Assembly: GCA_029721515.1 (NCBI GenBank)
Contig: CM056559.1
Location: forward strand, 21,586,565-21,650,564
DNA: 64,000 bases
Reading direction: 5' to 3'
DNA from: Synanceia verrucosa
Lineage: Eukaryota; Chordata; Actinopteri; Perciformes; Synanceiidae
The translations under genes and the position numbers were made by a program. Below the pieces are notes generated by a model that did not search any database, was not told the DNA's origin, and saw only the letters and a list, made by a program, of their open reading frames with translations. Shown here piece by piece: positions 12,101 to 27,300 of the stretch. How positions within the stretch are numbered: position 1 is the stretch's first letter; each line of letters opens with the position of its first letter.

Positions 12101-15100
12101 TTAACTATAAACATCAATAGATTTCATACACTAGCTTGAATAAGATGCAAATCAAGCCCAAACTGTGTAATTTATTCCACCTTGCTATTTAAGGATATTT
12201 CAGGTGTTTTGCAGTGGGGTTGTATGAGGTACTGATCCATAGTCAGAGTGTTACCTACAGTAGGTGATGGTCAGCACACCTCCAATTTGTAGAGGGATGC
12301 ACCACTAATGTACTCTGGAGGGAGGCACCAGGAAAGCCTATTCTAGACACATATATATACAGTATATATGTAGGTATATATATATATCAATTTAAGTGTA
12401 GGCTATAATTAGAATTTTGTCACTGGTTTACCTCACTTTGACAGCTGTACAGTTCCAACAGCGAACTGAAGCTGTTATCTATGCTCTCCCCAAACCAGAC
12501 TCACACCAGACAGTAATTTTATCATTTTATTTCAATAGTCTGGTGGTTTTAGTGAAAACACTGGTGGATACAACGGCTTCTGCTCCCCCTCAGAAAGGGC
12601 TCTCTGATGGTCAGTATACATGGTAAAGCAGTGAAAATATTCTACAATAAATATAAGAATGTGTAAACTAATATTGTTTTTTAGGTTGGTTAAAATACAT
12701 TTTTCTGTTGCAACATTTTACAGGAACATTGCTTTGATCCTGTGCTGTAACTCCTGTCTGTTTGTCCAAACTGGAGGCGTCACCTACTGTAGGTAACACA
12801 ATGACTGTGGATCAGTACCTCATACAACTGAAAACACCTGAACTATTCCTTTAATTTACAGCCCGTCAGAACAGACTGCAGGTTGTAGTGATGATGCTGA
12901 AACCTTCAGTATCTCTTCTTATTGTTTATGCATGTATGTTTCATAGCTATGGGTCCCACAGCAACAAGAATCACAACCAAAATGTCTGCTGAACTTCACC
13001 GTACACATGGAGCTCCTCTCACCTGTTTTCCTTGCCATTTTGCAGCAGTGTGTGTCTATCAGTGCTGGACCGGTCGGTACACACATACGTGTTTCTTCGA
13101 GTCATGGCACTGCCAGAGATGTTGTTCTGGAGAAAGACAACCAAAATCACATGAAATTAGCGATTGACTGAAAGTACTTCACAAAACAACACAATGAAAG
13201 AAGGACTTCAAAGGTGAAAGACAAGTATTAAGTCTTTCTATGCTTGACAAGACAAATATTAAGCTTTCCTATGCCTGACAATTTTCATGACACTTAAAAT
13301 ACCTACTTGAGTAAAACCTGCCTGTCAGGTCCTCCAAGCAGGTAGAAAAAAAGGACAGACTTCCCTGCCTTGATTGTTTAACATCAGAACATTAAAGAGT
13401 TAATGTCAGGTTAATCTGGCTTCAACTCTTTCCATTCCTTTAAATCACTCATGCTGATCTTATTGAACAACCACGACCCCCACGTTCCCCCTGCTGGGTG
13501 AATCTACAGTTTGTTATTCATCCATGCATGTGAAATGTGTTACAGTGTTACTCCTTTCTAATCTATGGAGGATGTTTACGTTTGTGGTCTCTGCACAGCA
13601 TCTGTGTGGTGTAATCTGAGGAAATGGGATTACGAAGATTGAAGATTCTGCCTTCTGCACCTGTTCTATTGATAAAGGATTAAAGGTGACAGATGTCTGA
13701 AACTGGGCGAATCATCGTACCCACAAAACATCCTTTATGCCTCACCGTGGTTGTGTTCACTTCTTTGCGCCGGTCGGGTATCTCTGCCTTGTTTGGGTTA
13801 TGAGCGGAGCTGACCATGGGGCTGGAGGGTGTCGGGATGCTACGGGAACCAACAGTACTGGTGCTCGGCTTGCGACTTGACAGCCGCTCCTCCTTTAGCC
13901 CCACACCGTCGCCTACTCCACTGGGACTCCTCTTGGGGTGCATCGATCCTGGAACCCCTGGACCACCTGAGAGACAGGAAACAGAGATCTCAGTGAGGCA
14001 CAATTATCTATTTAACTAAAAAAAATCAACGTTAGTTGACCACAAAATATCTGTGTCAGTGATCTCACAGAAGTCAGAGTGTCGTCTCTGCCGGTGGTAA
14101 GTGGAGGCGCTACGTTGCGCCTTGTGGCCAGAGGAGGAAGGAGGTGCACCAGAGGAAGAGGAGGAGGAAGCTGTGTGTTTGCTGGTCCCATTGGTGATGG
14201 TGCCGGTTCGGACTCGTGCAAGACTCAGACTGCTGCCCGACCGAGACTCACTGCCTTCCGTCTGACAGTCACAGAAAGAATAAAAACATTTTCTCTTACA
14301 ATCTAACTGCAGACGATTTATTAGATTGTTTACAGCTTTTCTCCCTGCATCAAGCCAGAGTGAGATCATAAAATATACAGCATGCACTGTCAAAGAAAGC
14401 CTCACTCACCTCATTCTTGCGTCCCAGCAGCAGGTATGTGGCGGTGACCTCGTTGTATTTATGACTTGACAGCGAGTCCCTGATCTCTTCTCTGGTGAAG
14501 CCCATCCCAACCATCACATCTGGAACAAGAAAAATTAAATTACAAGCACTGTAACTTCATAGCTTTCCACAGAAAATACCAGGCAACACAAGAATGACAA
14601 AAACACAAACAAGTGTAAGCATTCACTGGGAAGTTGACCAGTACAACAGAAAGCCCTTATAACCAATCAAAAGTCACCATGACAACAGTGATGAATTTGG
14701 GGCTCCAGACAGATGCTCCTGTAATGGAGGCCATTTCCCCAAACCTTCCAAAAAATACAAAAACGGGCAGCAGCTAAACTTGTTTTAAACACCTAAAAAA
14801 GCAATTATAAATGTATGTTATATTGAGTCAGTTTACCTTACCAACAGAGAAGTCCTTGTATTCCTCTCTCTTAAAAACCACCAGACTCCATTTAAAAAGC
14901 CTTTAATTTTATTTTGCAGAACACAAGGGTTGCTGGTCTACCGCTGCCTCCATTAGTTAAGTTTGTTTGTGTAATTATGTGACATTTATCTTTATTCATC
15001 TTCAAAACACTCAAACCATCCCCTACAGTAAAATAAATAAGTAATAAAACGTGTTTCTCACCAATGCGACTGGTATTGTTGAAGTCCTCCTCGGGCTCTA

Positions 15101-15218
15101 CATGGGGCTTCAGATCCTCACCATCATAGCCAATATTAATCCACTTATCTTTCATAATTTGCTGGTGATGGAAGAGAAACTCAATATTTAGACATGCCAT
15201 GTGGTCGATGTGAACAGG

Positions 15219-15252
<34 letters not shown>

Positions 15253-18200
15253 TGTATGTTTTTGCCTCACCTCAAGCGAGCAGCGCTTGGCAGGGTTGAG
15301 GACCAGGAAGCGGCGCAGGATTCCCTCGCAGTCTGTAGACATGTAGAAGGGCACTCGATATTTGCCCCTCAAAACACGCTCCCGCAGCTCCTGAATGCAA
15401 CACATATTGATATACAATGAATTGAGAGGTTTTAAAATAAGTTTGCACTGTAGAGGACGTGTGCGAGAAGTTTTTTTTTAACAAAAAGGGGTTAAATTTG
15501 ACACCAAGCCATCTGGTGTAATGGTAAAGTGCAGTGGAATGTGCTTATATTGAAATTACAATTCAATAATGAAAATAGAGACAACAAAGAAGAGATAAAG
15601 CCTAAGAACGGTCTTGCTAATTGTCCGCCATGTTCTCACTGCAGTAGACCAAAACCTAAGAAATGTCTTTTCAGTCACGTCAAATTACATTAATACTGGA
15701 CCACAGAGCACACACAAGCTGGTCCAAAACAGCCTCTGCATCACCCACCTTTAGGTTCTGTCCATCAAAGGGCAAGGACCCACTGACCAGTGTGTACAAA
15801 ATGACACCCAGGCTCCAGATGTCCACCTCCGGACCGTCGTACTTCTTCCCCTGGAAGAGCTCTGGGGCGGCGTAGGGCGGCGAGCCACAGAACGTGTCCA
15901 GTTTGTTGCCAGCAGTGAATTCGTTGCTGAAACCAAAGTCGGCTATTTTGATGTTAGAGTCGGCATCTAGTAGCAAGTTTTCCGCCTGCATGAAACAACA
16001 AAGAAAAAATACACAGAAAAAAATCACTATGATAAGTTGAGGGCTGAAAGATTATTTTTATATTTAAATCGACATCTTTTTTCTGGGGCACCACTGTGGC
16101 TCAGTAACGGTTATAAAAATGACTGAATGAAGGAAGTTCTTTAGTGGCTGGCCTGTACCCAACCATTGCAATAGCAGATATAAATAAATAATTTTTCACT
16201 TATCCCTTACATACCATTATGGATATCATATTTAAAGTCTGTCTGTTACTCTCTACTTGATCTTCATCAATATGTGTTTTTAGTTTTACATGCAGTGTTT
16301 AATATGTGGTAATGACTAAGATGTTAGATGTGAAGAAGGCTCATAGACCCTTTTGAGGTTTTGTCTTTGTGTAATCACCTTCAAGTCTCTGTGGACAATG
16401 TTCTTCAGATGACAGTAGTGCACCGCCGAGACAATCTGAGGAGACAGAGAACAAGGCAGAAGATAAGTATGGATGGACGCTAAACTAGGAGCATTCACAC
16501 ACCCTGCTCGGACAACATTACAACATACAAAATATATATGTAAAGTGGAAGACTGGATTTCTTGCTATGCGGTCAAAACCCAGAGTTTACTTTATGTGGT
16601 CTGAACCACAGTGGGAAAATGAACTGAATTTCTGTTATGGTCTGCTTTAGGTCCAAACTGCCCTGTCACAATCAAGCAGAGTATAAACAATAAGCCACAT
16701 CAAAAAGCTCTGCGTTCAGCTTGACAATATTTGGTAAGCATAATGAATTCAAATGGTTTCTTCCTCTCCTCTTCAGTCCAGACTTTATTTTACAGAACTG
16801 CAGCTTTTACAGGCTGAGGTTTGAGGTGAAGGTGGGAGGTTTACCGGACCTGTCTGAACTTGGCTCTGGCCTCCTTCTCCTTCATTCTGCCATGAGCCAC
16901 GAGGTAGTCGAACACTTCGCCTGGAAGGGAAAACAAAAGAGAGGGCATGGCTGCAGTTCAGGCAAGCATAGAAGTTGTTTAAGAGTCATAAGTTGCATCC
17001 ACTTTTCCTAGAAACAGTCCCCAACAGCTAAACTGTCCATATCAACAGTTGAGGGACTTTCTTTTTAATATATCTCCCTCCAGCTCCAACACCAACACTT
17101 GCAGAAGATATGTTCAAGTGTCATAAAATATCCAACACTGTGCTGAGTGTTTATGAGTTTAGAGTCGGGTCTGACTGTATTCACACATGTGAGAAAGAAT
17201 AACTGCCAGTCCTCAAATGTCTCTTCTTCCTAGTTTTGTTTGCATCATTTTTCAGCCCAATAAAATGTATTTTTCAGCTCATTACTGTTAACAACTAACA
17301 GTTGAAACTGGAATATATGTATGAAACAGCGACACGTTAATGTTTCATCAATTGTTCATAAGTTGTACTGTACAGCTCAGTTAATATTTGTCCATGATGA
17401 CGAGGGTGGTGGGAATGTCACTCACCTCCGCTGGCATACTCCATAATCAGGTAAAGAGTCTTCTCAGTCTCAATCACCTCAAACAACTTCACTGTAGTAC
17501 ACAGAGGAAGAGGTGTTAACACAAAGGACAGCGTGGAAACACAAACACAAGATAATTACCTTGAGTGTTGCTCACCTATGTTGGGATGGTTGAGGGTTTT
17601 CATGATGCGTACCTCTCGAAACAACTGAGAAAAAAATACAAAAAAGGGGAGAAAATGAACCGTCAGACTCCAGTGTTCTGGTCAAGTCTCCATTATAAGA
17701 TCGTTCAAAAGGTCTTAAGACACACAGCATAAAATATTCAACACAGAGGATAATAAAGTAAAAGGAGTTTGCTGTTGTTGCTATTTGATTCTGTGTTATG
17801 TGTGGAAGCATGAGAGTAAAACTGAATTTTCATTAAAAATTCAAAATAACACAGGGAGATTCATTTTATTTTAGGAGAACAAAATGTTATTATCAAAAAA
17901 AGTTATCTTTATTGTAAATGCTGTATTAGGTATCCCATGCTGTTACACATTTGAATAAATTAATTCTGTTATCATTTATTTACATGTAAAAACAGGCAAT
18001 ATGTAGAATTTATCATTACAATCACTACAGGGAGACACAATGACCAAAATTACAGTAAAATATACATAAGTGAATAAATTGTCATTTTTAAACTCTTTTC
18101 TTTGTGCTTGAAGTGCATTTTGGAAAAGAAGGATGGCTTTCTCACATCTTCATTTTAATTATTTCTCATTCATTCATCAAATGAATCACAGCTGGTGTAT

Positions 18201-21200
18201 AGACGCTGTTCCCCGTCACCACTTCCAGACCAGAGGGAGTGTCTTTACTGTGCCAGGCTGACAGCGAGGCCTCCTCCCCTGGGTGTGCTCTCTCCCTGCC
18301 CACCCCTCATCCATCACTGAGCTCCAGACTGCTGCCTCATCCTGCCACACTGATGCAGTTTTTCTCTCTCTCTCTCTAATTAAAGTAATGCATTTGTCTG
18401 TGAACTCCATTTTAAAAGATTACAGGGGGAAAAGTGCCAAGCTAGATGAATCACAGTCGGACATTCAGCCTGATGGACAGTTAAGATGGTTCACCACAGA
18501 AATGATGGAAATCACAGAAAATATCAGATGAAATCTTAAGTCAGTTTGGAGAGTTTAGACAAAGACAACATACAGCATGTGTTCAGGGTCTACATACAGC
18601 TTCTGTATGTAGACCCATCCATCAATAGTTGTTCTGATTATTAGTATCACAGTGTGACAGTCTGACTATATATATGTGTGTCAGGACTACTTGCATCTGC
18701 AGGAAGATGAGGCCAATTAATGCATAGGCACAGGACATGAAAACAATATGAACATAGAGGGGAGTAGGGAATAGTACAAAGAAGATAAACGGCAAAGTGA
18801 AGTTGTTATGGTGTCATTTATTCCTCAGCAAACCTGATCCTTTCAAAGAAAAAGTTTGGAAAGGTTTCAAAACACTTTTTTACGGATTAACCATCTGTCA
18901 ATCAAAGTAACGAAAGTGCTCACATACTTACACATGCCCTGCTTCATTCCTACTAAATTTAATTACCTCCGCTCAAAGATGGCAATAGCGCAACAATAAC
19001 TTCCTGCTTCGTTTCCTTATCACAGAGTTTCCTTCAAGCGACTTGCTCAAGGAATTTGCTTTCTCACAGTGAGCTATCAACACTTTCCACAATGACATAA
19101 CTTCACAGTCCCCAGAGGCCACGAATGTGTGCGTCCACCTGCGTCTGCATATTTTCACAGACAGATTCCTGGTATGCAATAGAGCCAGTGGACAGTAAAG
19201 CAAACACATACATAGACTCACTGATTAGCCTAATGCATGTTCCTGTGCTAAGACAACTCACTGACTATTTCTGAAGACATTCAAATAACAAAGATCTAAA
19301 CCATTGCAAGATGTTTTACTTTAACATAACTGCCAATTTCGGTAATCTATGCATTGTTCATGTTATCAGTCATGCACTGATTTCTCCTACTACCTCCACA
19401 TATAAAAAAGCTGCAGCCGCGGTGATTTGGCATCTTGTCTGTTATTTTTAAAACCCAGTTGTGTTGGAGAAGCTTCCCCACAAGAGAACCACAGGGAATA
19501 TTCTCTGCCTAGTAACGTGCTATAGTTTCTATTCCTCTCCGTCAGTCTTCATACTCATAAAACAGGAAGCTGCATCGTCATAAACACACACAGGTCCTCT
19601 GGGAGCGTGTGTGTAATTGAATTAAGTGCATGGTGCATCAGCTGTTCATCTGAGCTTTAAGGAGAATTATCGGCTCAGCCTCTCCTCCCTCACCTCGCTA
19701 CCCTATAAACCCATTTACCTTGCTCTCTCCTACACTCATTTACCTCTTTCTCCACCACCTTTTAGCTCCTTATTTTGGCCCACCAAAAGTTAATGAATCT
19801 ATCATTGTATTGTTTTCACCAGGAGCAAAATTATCCACAGGTTTAACAGTTATTAAAACCTCTAAAACCACAGAATAAAGCAGTTTAATGTAAAAAAAAA
19901 ATGAGTGTTTGTCACAGGATGCTGTTTGCTCAGCTTGTTTCTCAGATCTCAGTTCAATGACTAAAATTTATAGTTAAAACGACTAAGATCCAAAACGTTT
20001 ATTCTGAGGCTGAATGGACTTAAAGTCTCTTTACGACAGCATCTAGCAGACACCCACAATAGTGATGCGTACACAAACTGGATAAGATGCCACTGACAGG
20101 TGATTAAATGAAGTCAAAATCTAATTTAATGAGGAAAAGTTCCACCTTTAAGAAGCAGAAACCTCAGCATCAGGGCAGGACATTGTTGAGTCACCGGTAT
20201 TGATTGAACAGTCCAATCAATCCTCAGCTCATTCTGCTGACATGCTGTTCTGTTCAGCAGTAATAAAAGTTTTTTTATTACACCTTTACAAACATTTTGT
20301 AGCTCAAAATCATTTCTTTCCCATCGCATCTGAATGCAGCATTTGTCCACTGATCCAGCAGAATAACTTTGCTCTCTATATGTTCTCCTCTCCTGGTTAT
20401 CTCCCATGGCGATGTCCCCGCGTCACAGTTGCCATGCCAACCCAGGTATTAATCCCTAGGCCTGACCCTCCTGCCTCCCAGGGGGTTGTGGGAAGTCACG
20501 GAGCACCGTGCACAGAGAAACCCTCTGAAACACAGCTGCTGCCATGTGGCCTCCTCTGTGGGTGACGGACACCTTTTACAGCGAGAGAGCGTCACTTTCT
20601 TAGGCAATAAACAGACAATGAAGAACTTCCTGCTTCAACTGACCACTGACTGTATTTCCCTTTAATTCAACTGTGTGTGTTTAAAGTCTTAAACTCTTCT
20701 GGACAAAAACAACATATTTACACACCACTCTCCCCTGCTGCTACTCCAGAATATCTGACAGTGGTGTATTATTTTCCAGCATCCTTCACTTTTCCACCCT
20801 CGTTTCAGGAAGGATTAATCAACTTCTGCGTGTTTACATCCCCTCCGTCTCTCCCTCTGTCCTTGCCAGGAATTATTAATCAACTGCTAAGTCAGAGCTC
20901 TTACTGCTTTTCAACCAGGATTTACACAAAGCTTCTTAATGACGGACTGTCGAGTTTCCTTTTCTCTTTCTCACTTTGAGAGTAGCGCTGCGTAGGTTTG
21001 ATTCATGTGTCTGGTCTGCCAGTCTGTCGACCTTTGACTTATTTACATACACTGCTTGAGCTGAGGTAGATGGGAGCATTTTAGTGGTATCCAGTGTAGG
21101 TTTCTTCAGATCCACAGTGGTCCCTGAGTATCTGACTGGAGCAAAACAGTTTGCCCAAAACATATTTTTTTGGGGAAAAAACACAGATATTAAGAAACTA

Positions 21201-24200
21201 AAATCAATATTATATCAGAAGAAAAAGTATCACAATATATTGCTAGATCAATGTTTTTTCCCCACCCTTACGTGGCAGTCAGTGTTATCAATGCATTGTT
21301 GATGACGGACGCTACAAGAGTGTCAGGAGTCAGATGTCAAGTGACAAAAATTGATTGTCAAGATGATGTCAGAGGATTTGGTGTGAAAGCAAAGAGCAAA
21401 AGTGCCTATTTGTCAATATTTCAGATTCAAACCCAGTGCTAATATGGCACTTCTTGGCATGCGACACACAAACATTCATGTATTCATGTGAGCAGCATAC
21501 AGTTACATAATTCATTTACATCAGTTGAGACCACAGCGACCGATCACAGCTTCATGAAGCAACCTGGGTAGAAGAAAGCTACTAGCCTCAGCAAGGCACA
21601 GCTCAGTCAAAGCAAGCCCCTCTGGAGCAAACAGCAGAGATCATCTAGTATGTGACCTGTGAACAAACAGTGAGTGTTGCTCTCCTGGATTAAACCTGTG
21701 ATGCTAGCCTGTTAGCCTGAAGCCCAAGATCATACAGGTGGATTAAGGGGGGAGTTGTAGAGGATTCACACCTCCACAAAAACACAGCTACACCTCAGGG
21801 AAGCAAACGTGATACTTTACGTACATAAACTAAAGCAGAAAAGTGTGTTGCAGTGGTGGAAACAACTATAAATCAAATCCTAAACCACAAAACAAAATAA
21901 AAGTTTGCTTGATGTAAACCTCTGACTCATTTTAGGTCTGAGCTTTGAATTTTATGTTACAAAAAATGAATCATAGTAAACCCACTTAGTACAAATGCTT
22001 AAGTCCAACATGTGACACCAAATCAAATTTAAGTTTAAGATGATTGACCTTAATTATACCACATCACACAATCTATCCAGGAAGCCAAACACTTCTGAAT
22101 TATGGAACGGATGAAGAGATCCTCTATTTCTGCCACAGACATTTCAGACGTGTATTTAAACCAAAATCTGAGGGAAAACAGTCAGTCAGTGAGCTACTTA
22201 AGCACATGCTGATGACTCTCTAGCAGGGATAAGGGCAAACAGCAAAAGAAGCACATGGTCAGTGTCCTGTCAAATGATTTGGGGCTCCCAAATGAGCAAC
22301 ATTACTCAAGGTTTCGCCCTCGCTTTTTTTCTTGTTGCCAGGGAACATCTGAACAGACTTTTGACCTTGTTTCTGCTTTTGTTGCCTGTTGCTGGGAGAG
22401 CTGCCCTTCTGCATTATCCCAATAAAACACCCGCAATACCAACACGTCCATTCCCTCAATGTACAGAAGTTACCAGAGATCTCAGGCTGCCAGGAATCAA
22501 TAATGAAGAGTAGCTGGAGTTTAATTCTGCCCTGTTTGACCCAGATCAGAAGAAGCCTGACTCAGCTCAATCAAATAAGGAGAATTAAATATAGTCAAGG
22601 GAGGGAGAGGGAATGTGAAGACAAGCTTGTGGGAAAACCTTCTGCTCTCTCACTCCGCCCGCCCTCTTGTTCCATTATTGCTTAATTATTCCCTTTGCAA
22701 ACTGGCCCAACCACAACAACAATGCATACAGTAACAACAATAAGATTATGCACAGACACCCACATGGGGACAATATGCTGCACACAAATAGCAAACCAGA
22801 TAATGGCATTACACGTGCAGACAAAAGGTAGAGCAGAGGCCGTGTCGGGCTGCAAGTTTATCCACCGGTTATCATACACAGAGGCCGTCTACTTTCTTTG
22901 GTTCTGCTCTGTATCTTGTCTTTCTCAGGGTCCCTGCTCTGCTGCCAAGGCCTCAGTAACATCCCCCCACCCCACCCGATCTGGCCGTCCCTTTTGTTTG
23001 CCTGTCTGGAATTCAGCTCCTGGCTGAGGGGGCCTGGGTGAGGGACAAAACACACTTGACAGCATTAGATGGTGGTGGCCCAAACACCGTCCTGCATGCA
23101 CGACACACACATTCACTTCGTGTTAGTGAAACAGTGGAGGGCTGCCCACAAAATTCTCCTGTCCTCAAAGTAACGCTGGGCTTTTGATGGGGCCCTGCAC
23201 AGTCTGGCACAGTTATCCATCGATTACCCAACAACTCACACCACAGAGAAGAAGAGGGCACTAAAGTCCTGTATGTTTACAGCTGTGGCGTTCGGGATAA
23301 CAGCATAATTATTTAGTGAGGTATTCACAAGAATTCAGTGGACAAATCGGGTTTTTCCCATTTCTGACATGCACCGTCTGCAGCTCTTTTTTGCTGCGTT
23401 CAGTTGTGAGTGGGGCCATCAGCATTTCCAGCTCTGCTTTATAGTGTTTTCTAACACAATCAACACCCAAAGGAAGAATGCAAACAAAAATGAACCGGTG
23501 CAGCAGTGCAATTTGAGGACCCTGAAATAGTTTTAGTATAAGTGTAGTGGTACAGACAGCATAGAGAGTACAGCTGTGATTACAGTGTAGAGCTACTACT
23601 GCAGCACAATGCCTGAGGAGAGAGAAGTGGGACACTGAAGCTGGAGTAAAGAGAAGGAAATAAAGAGGAAATAAAAAAGGGAGCAAGGAGAGAGAAAGAT
23701 GGAGAGAATGTGGTATGAAAGCACAACACTGAGAAGAAGTTGACAGAACATGAGGCATAAAACAATGTGAGCAATACAAGGTTTTGAACATTAATGTTGT
23801 GGAAATTAAAATGAAAATTGTGTATTGTGCACACTTGAGTGTCATATTCCTAAAGATAAACCATTAGCTAATGGTCATGACAACAAAAAAGTCTAGCAGC
23901 CTCACACTTTAAATGTGGAGGAAAGTTATATGTTAGCTTTTATACTCACATTTACAGAATTAATTGTCAAGAAGCTAAATTTCCAACATTTACTGTTCTG
24001 GTTGCTAAAACAGAGACATTTACTATTTTCATTGTTAAATTTCTTCAAAAAATAAAGATTTTGAGGTTTTGGATTGAAAAAAAAAACATGTCACTTAAAG
24101 AACTTGGTACTTTCTTTGGTAGACTGTAGAGAAAAGAGGCAGTGAGGCAGAGGTTATGTGACACACAGAGATAGAGGGAGACAGTGTCACCTGGCAGCAT

Positions 24201-24298
24201 GCATCGTGTCCAACACTAACTGCAATAATGCTGACAGGACAGGACGCAACTGGCAGCGCTGCGCTATGCAGCAGTGGACCGCCACTACTCTGCTGCAG

Positions 24299-24361
<63 letters not shown>

Positions 24362-27300
24362 ACAACCATCCATCACCTCAGCCTCACCTCTGCTAGAAGA
24401 AGTCAATAGCTTATCAGGTGGTGTTGATAACACTCTTTGCAGTGAAGTGTGTTTCTGTAGACTATAACTGCAAAACAGCACTTCATAGAAGATGAAAACC
24501 ATTCATAGTCTACTGAGACACAAAATGATCAACTGCTGTCAGCCATGAAAACAAGCACTGTGAGATTTGTAACTTGTAAATTTTGATCAGTAAGATGTTA
24601 GAGATTAAATACGCAGGTAATTTATTTTTTTTAAATGTAGGCCTATTCTGTTTTTTCGAGACAGGCTGTTTTTTTCCTGGATTAGACTTGTGTTCAACTG
24701 AAAGTTATGGTGCTCAATGTCATCATGGATGAATATTTGGCTGATTTTTGAGCCACATCATTTTAAAACTGCAGATACACACAGGACTATGTGTTTCAGC
24801 CTGAACAGAATTCAAACTAAAAGCAGCAAGTAAAGTATATAAAGCAGATTATGAGAAACTACACTCAATGCTGTCTTTAGTTACATGGGTGTACATGATG
24901 ATTTTATTCATTTGGAGCAGCAGGGTGATAAATCCTGACGGTATATTGGCCAGACGGACCAGCTACCGCACACAGCCATCAATAATCCAACTCTGTGTTA
25001 TCAAAAGAGTCAAATCCCAGCTACTGGGTAGGTAACCAGCTGAGCAGTCATCAATACGCTCGCTGTGTGCGTATGTGTGATGCACTATCGATCTGGATGA
25101 TGCAACTGAGTGTGTTATTCAGAGAGACGGCACTGACAGAAAAGAGTCATAGACAGGCGAGGCCACATTTTGATCAGCAGAACAAAGACTGACTTGTTTG
25201 TCACTGTGAGAACAGAAGCTGCCCACAAGGTTAAAACCAATGACACAAACAGTGCGTGACTTAAAAAGGTAAGGTTTTGAAGTTAGTTACACTATAACCA
25301 AGGGAAAAAAAGTCAACATTTGCAGGAAACAGCTTCTTAACAAGCGAGCACTTTCTGCTTTTCTTTGTTTTCTATCTATGAATTGTAAAATTCTTTACAT
25401 GTTGGACTGCTGGTCAGACAAAACATGATATTAGAGGAAAATTAGAAAAAAAGATTATTTCACTTTCTGACAAAAACAACGAATAAATCAGTTGAAGAAA
25501 ATAATCAGCAGGTTAGGTTTTTAGTTAAAAAAATCTTAAAGTTGCTAAATGTATTAATATTATAAAGGCTCTATTTTCCAGCCTGACAGATGGAGTCACT
25601 TGTCAGTTACGAGTCAAAGCTCGTCTCCAGCAAATTATGGAATATTTAGTTTTTCTCTCAACTATGAAAGATTTAAGCTGCAGAGGCAGCGTGTTAAAAA
25701 AAAAAAGAACATCAATATTAAATCAAGTGTTCCACCAACAAAGCCAGATTAGCTCTAAACAAGGGCTTGAAAACAGAAATCAGGCCTGAGGCTGTTTCTC
25801 ACCCAATTTTGTTTCATTAGATCGTTCTCAATTAATACATGCATCACACACAATTAGCGGCAGCAGGCCAAGTTCAGACAGGAGAGAGCTTAATCTCATT
25901 ACAGCCATGAGTGCAACACATGGAGTTAATACATGACCCTTGATGAGCACAGTGACGTACATTACTCCAAGTATTTAACCTAGTTAGTTCCAGTGGACTC
26001 AGTTCTTCACCAGCTTATTGAAAAGCCTGTATGAAAGTCTAGCGCTACAGCTGATGTTCAAAAGAGGCAGCCAAACAAGTCTCAACCTTTAATAATCCTC
26101 TCTGAACTGATGATGCAGAGCTTTTTCAACACCAAGTTTCACATGACAACCAAAAGTTCAAAGTTCAGGTCAAACTGCTGCACACCGGGATCATCTGAGA
26201 GTTACAACCTGAGGCAAAGCAACCCATGAAGACGCCACTGTGCTCAACGATGCGGCACGGATTCACATAAACTCACTTATGACGTGAGTGTATAAATACG
26301 ATGCAGTCATGAAAGTAAAGAAGCGAGCACACAGTTTGCACAGTAACGTGTCACTGACCTTCTGTAGGCTGGTTGGGTTGAGTTGTGTTTTATCGATGAT
26401 CTTTATTGCAACCTGGGAAGAAACAACAGAAAGAGAAATGAGCAAAAACACAAAAAAATTCTAAACTGTCTCAATTGTAGGGCGGCACGGTGGTGTAGTG
26501 GTTAGCACTGTTGCCTCACAGCAAGAAGGTACCGGGTTCAACTCCCGGTCCGGGACCTTTCTGTATGGAGTTTGCATGTTCTCCTCATGTCTGTGTGGGT
26601 TCTCTCCAGGTACTCCGGCTTCCTCCCACCATCCAAAAACATGCATGGGGATTAGGTTAATTGGCTAATTTAAATTGACCGTAGGTGTGAGTCTGTCTCT
26701 ATGTGTCCTGTGATGAACTGGACAGCAGGGTGTACCCTGCCTTCCACCCTAAGACAGCTGGGATAGGCTCCAGCCCCCCATGACCCTATGTGAGGATAAG
26801 CGGTAGATAATGGATGGATGTCTCATTTGTTATTAAATAAATTCTGCTGAACACAATCATCAAGTTATACGGTAGTGTCCTTCCTGGGCCACCGTATCGT
26901 TTTTACTGAACAGTTTCAGAAAGCACATCCACACCGTGCCGTATTTTCATGTACAACACTAGCTTCATAGTGAAGTAGTAGTAATACTACTACTGGCATA
27001 CTTGACAGCATTTGCAGATTGCGCGTCTTGTCAAGTGTCGGAAACACCATAGGACAGGGACCAAATCACTATATAATCGATTTAACCATGGAATTTACCA
27101 ATGCAGACAGACTAGAAGCAATGCACCAAAAAATTCACCCGTAAATTACATCCGATGCACCCCGAATTTACCAATGCAGTTGCATTGCACAAATTTGTAT
27201 CGGACCACCAATTTGAATTGGTGAATCTCACCATCCCAGTAAATATCTCTGCAACATCATACATAGATAACATAACATCAACAAAATAACCTCTTCACAA

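Noticed and set aside
24158..24502. Open frames with poly(His-Thr) or poly(Val-Cys)
   Set aside because: Products of the CA microsatellite; the same holds at 15,223 and 33,417-33,771.
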